DNA of 64,000 nt. Source: Brevibacterium casei CIP 102111 (GTDB taxonomy: Bacteria > Actinomycetota > Actinomycetes > Actinomycetales > Brevibacteriaceae). The notes beneath the pieces were generated by a model that worked only from the letters and a program-made list of their open reading frames with translations, was not told the DNA's origin and made no database searches. The stretch lies in contig NZ_FXZC01000004.1 of assembly GCF_900169275.1 (NCBI RefSeq), positions 434,001 through 498,000 of the forward strand. Direction: 5' to 3'. Shown here in pieces: positions 62,098-64,000 of the stretch. Position 1 is the first letter of the stretch, and the number at the start of each line of letters is the position of its first letter. Made by a program: the position numbers and the translations under genes.

Positions 62098-63369
62098 CTA
62101 ACCCCACGCGCCAAAGAGGTCTGCCAGCTGGAACACGGCCAAGCCGGTGACGACGAGGCAGATGAGCCACCCGAGGATGTTCGCGACCACGCCGTTGCGG
62201 TAGCGACCCATCAGCCGGCGATTGTTCATCACGATCATGAGAAAGGCGGCGATGATCGGCAGGAGCAGCCCATTCGCCGCCTGAGCGAGGATGATGATCT
62301 GCACCGGGTTGATGCCGGTCACGGCGAAGATCCCGCCGATGACGAGCACGCTGATCCAGATGATGCGGGCAGGCTTCGCCTTGAGGTCGGTGCTCAGCCC
62401 GAGGGTGCCGCTGATCGCATAGGCGGCGCCGAGCGGACCGGCGACCGCCGACGTGAAACCGGCTGCGAACAGGCCGGTGGCGAAGACCCACGGGGCGGCG
62501 GAGCCCAGAAGAGGTTCGAGCGCCTGGGTCATGTCCTCTGCGGTCTCGGCGGTCATCCCCTTGACGTACATGCCGCCGAATGCCGTGGCCATCACGGCGA
62601 GCGTGATGACTCCACCGACGGAGATCGAGAGAACGGTGTCTCGACGGGACTCCTTGAGAGATTCTTCGACGGCGCCCTTACCCCATTTCTCCTGCACGAG
62701 GCTGGACTGAAGGAACATGTTGTAGGGGACGACCGTCGTGCCGATGAGCGCGATGGCGACGAGGAGGCTACCCGAGGGGATCGTCGGTACGAACAGTCCC
62801 TCGAGCATCTCGCTGATCGGCGGGCGGACCACGAATGCGGTCATCACGAAGATTACTCCGAGGATGACGACGAAGATGGTGAGGACGACTTCGATGGCCT
62901 TGTAGCTGCCGGTCCAGAGCAGCGCCCCGATGAACGCGATGACGACGATGACGATGAGCCTCTGGTCGATGCCGGTGACGGTGGACAGCGCCAGAGCCGT
63001 TCCGGTCGTGTCTCCGCCGGCATAGCTCGCCCCGCCGATGCCGATGGCGGCGACGACGAGGACGACCATCGCCATGCGCGCAATCCGGGACGCGAAGACG
63101 GTGCGGAGCGCCTCGCCGAGGCTGAGGCGGGTGGCGATTCCCAGTCGGCCGCTCATCTCCTGGAGGATGATCGTCGCGATGATCGAGAAGAGCACCGTCC
63201 AGGCGAGGGCGAATCCGTACGATGCGCCGGTGACGACCGAGGTGGTGATCGTTCCGGGGCCGATGAACGACGCGGCGATGATGAGGCCAGGGCCGAAGCG
63301 CAGTCGCCGCGATCGGCTGGTATCTCTCTCGGCCCTCGGGAGTGGGCGGCCGGCATCGGTCTCGTTCAA
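62098..63369 (-). CDS. Nramp-family transporter with altered metal-site motif
   Basis: 423 residues from TTG 63369, chosen because AAGGAG lies 6 bases upstream; the in-frame ATG 63426 has no such site and lies in a perfect palindrome. Eleven hydrophobic segments in the LeuT-like Nramp order are visible, starting GLIIAASFIGPGTITTSVVT. Classic Nramp proteins have D-P-G-N in helix 1 and M-P-H-N in helix 6; here these read G-P-G-T and V-P-Y-N, so the usual Mn/Fe ligands are missing. Substrate may be another cation or an organic compound. The divergent GntR gene and the family context (YcsG-like, near oxoprolinase genes) are suggestive only. Confidence 0.85.
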   Translation of the reverse strand: MNETDAGRPLPRAERDTSRSRRLRFGPGLIIAASFIGPGTITTSVVTGASYGFALAWTVLFSIIATIILQEMSGRLGIATRLSLGEALRTVFASRIARMAMVVLVVAAIGIGGASYAGGDTTGTALALSTVTGIDQRLIVIVVIAFIGALLWTGSYKAIEVVLTIFVVILGVIFVMTAFVVRPPISEMLEGLFVPTIPSGSLLVAIALIGTTVVPYNMFLQSSLVQEKWGKGAVEESLKESRRDTVLSISVGGVITLAVMATAFGGMYVKGMTAETAEDMTQALEPLLGSAAPWVFATGLFAAGFTSAVAGPLGAAYAISGTLGLSTDLKAKPARIIWISVLVIGGIFAVTGINPVQIIILAQAANGLLLPIIAAFLMIVMNNRRLMGRYRNGVVANILGWLICLVVTGLAVFQLADLFGAWG

Positions 63370-63411
63370 CGCGTTCTCCTTCGAAAGGCGTCCAATTACC
63401 CGAAAGCCTAT

Positions 63412-63428
63412 AGATGGTTCAACCATCT
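63412..63428. promoter_or_regulatory. GntR/FadR-type operator
   Basis: Perfect palindrome AGATGGTT-C-AACCATCT, with the T-G-G-T-N3-A-C-C-A core typical for FadR-subfamily regulators. It lies between the Nramp-like gene and the divergent GntR gene. A weaker copy TTTGGTTGAACTC occurs at 63511-63523. Confidence 0.65.
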
Positions 63429-63538
63429 GACAATAGGAGAAGTTGATCCTTCCGCTGAGAAAGGAGATTCTTCCTGTTCAGAGTCGAGTGCAGAACTGGA
63501 TTTTCTGAAGTTTGGTTGAACTCTGCTATCTTCGTCGT

Positions 63539-64000
63539 ATGGCAACGAGTGCAGACAATGAAAGTGCCTCGGGGATGGTGCGCACGCGCCTTCGCGACCA
63601 GATCCTGCGGGGAGAGCTGCCACCCGGTACGCGGTTGAGGGATCGGGTGCTGTCTGCGGAGCACGAAGTGTCGAGGAACAGCGTTCGAGAGGCCCTGCGT
63701 TTGCTCGTCAGCGATGGGCTCGTCACTCTCACCGTGAATTCCGGAGCTGCCGTGCGCGTGCTCACCACGGAGGACGTCGCCGACATCTACGCCGCTCGTC
63801 GACTTCTCGAGTTCGGCGGAATCCGTGCCAGCAGTCGCGCTAGCGACGCAGAGCTGGCCGAGATCGACGTGGCAGCCGACACGGGGATTCGACAGCGAGC
63901 GCAGAAGCGGTGGCAGCAGACGGGAACTGCCAGCCTGGAGTTCCATGCCGCAGTCGTTGCGTTGGCAGGTTCCGAGCGGGTCAACCACTTCTTCGCGGCC
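63539..64000 (+). CDS. GntR-family (FadR type) transcriptional regulator, 3' end outside window
   Basis: 154 residues visible, continuing past the edge. The winged helix is clear: GMVRTRLRDQILRGELPPGT, RLRDRVLSAEHEVSRNSVRE and ALRLLVSDGLVTLTVNSGAA, followed by the start of the FCD helical domain (VADIYAARRLLEFGGIRASS, LEFHAAVVALAGSERV). It is divergent from the Nramp-like transporter, and the palindromes between them fit its expected binding preference. It probably represses transporter and possibly genes beyond the window. Confidence 0.92.
   Translation, partial: MATSADNESASGMVRTRLRDQILRGELPPGTRLRDRVLSAEHEVSRNSVREALRLLVSDGLVTLTVNSGAAVRVLTTEDVADIYAARRLLEFGGIRASSRASDAELAEIDVAADTGIRQRAQKRWQQTGTASLEFHAAVVALAGSERVNHFFAA

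Noticed and set aside
1..64000. CRISPR arrays, tRNA/rRNA genes, prophage and replication origins
   Set aside because: No regularly spaced identical repeats, cloverleaf-like sequences or phage and replication genes were seen when reading the window.

Overview
High-G+C actinobacterial DNA. The carotenoid set best matches Brevibacterium: heterodimeric lycopene cyclase crtYc/crtYd, isorenieratene synthase crtU, a cytochrome P450 and a type I isopentenyl-diphosphate isomerase (idi), facing crtB-crtI. This recalls the aromatic, 3,3'-dihydroxyisorenieratene-type carotenoid pathway of that genus. Genus assignment is inference from gene content. No CRISPR array, tRNA, rRNA or prophage was recognised.

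Region 1 (1-13.5 kb) is a wall teichoic acid or capsule-like phosphopolymer locus on the + strand, packed with GTGA, ATGA and short overlaps. It holds a partial GT4 glycosyltransferase, an ABC exporter (TagG/TagH type), a DUF6270-like protein, two very large fusion polymerases containing CDP-glycerol glycerophosphotransferase domains (GT2-TagF, and TPR-TagF-GT4), another GT4 enzyme and an alpha/beta-hydrolase-like protein. Base composition falls clearly between about 6.4 and 13.8 kb, and at least one frameshift and one decayed membrane gene lie there. A glycoside-hydrolase-like lipoprotein (13.9-15.5 kb) and an LCP-like protein follow.

Region 2 (16.7-31.2 kb) is mostly housekeeping and transport. 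It has the C4-dicarboxylate carrier dctA with a divergent CitA/CitB-type two-component system, trehalose-6-phosphate synthase, a GlsB-type membrane protein, a TetR regulator followed by an unassigned cassette (acyl-CoA dehydrogenase, PIG-L deacetylase/methyltransferase fusion, GT2), two CNNM/CorC proteins, and an NAD-malic enzyme with a long, strongly structured leader. DctA and malic enzyme together suggest malate or C4-acid use.

Region 3 (31.3-38.5 kb): a frameshifted IS110-family element sits just upstream of a sortase-assembled pilus locus (large LPFTG surface protein, pilin shaft, class C sortase).

Region 4 (38.6-51.7 kb): a GT2 enzyme, a degenerate GDPD-like membrane protein, DUF3151, a methyltransferase, and a RES-type toxin-antitoxin pair flanked by two related palindromic repeats. 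Then come a MarR regulator, an MMPL exporter, catalase, two overlapping CrcB/FluC fluoride channel genes, an NTF2-like protein, an SDR oxidoreductase and its divergent TetR regulator.

Region 5 (51.8-60.3 kb) is the carotenoid cluster in two convergent operons: DUF2867/SDR-crtB-crtI on +, and idi-P450-crtYc-crtYd-crtU on -. No crtE (GGPP synthase) is present. Region 6 (60.3-64 kb): purA, a repeat-rich convergent spacer, an atypical Nramp-family transporter and a divergent GntR regulator cut by the window edge.

The best candidates for something undescribed are the switch-like leader in front of malic enzyme, the TetR/ACAD/PIG-L-methyltransferase/GT2 cassette, and the palindromic repeats bracketing the RES module.
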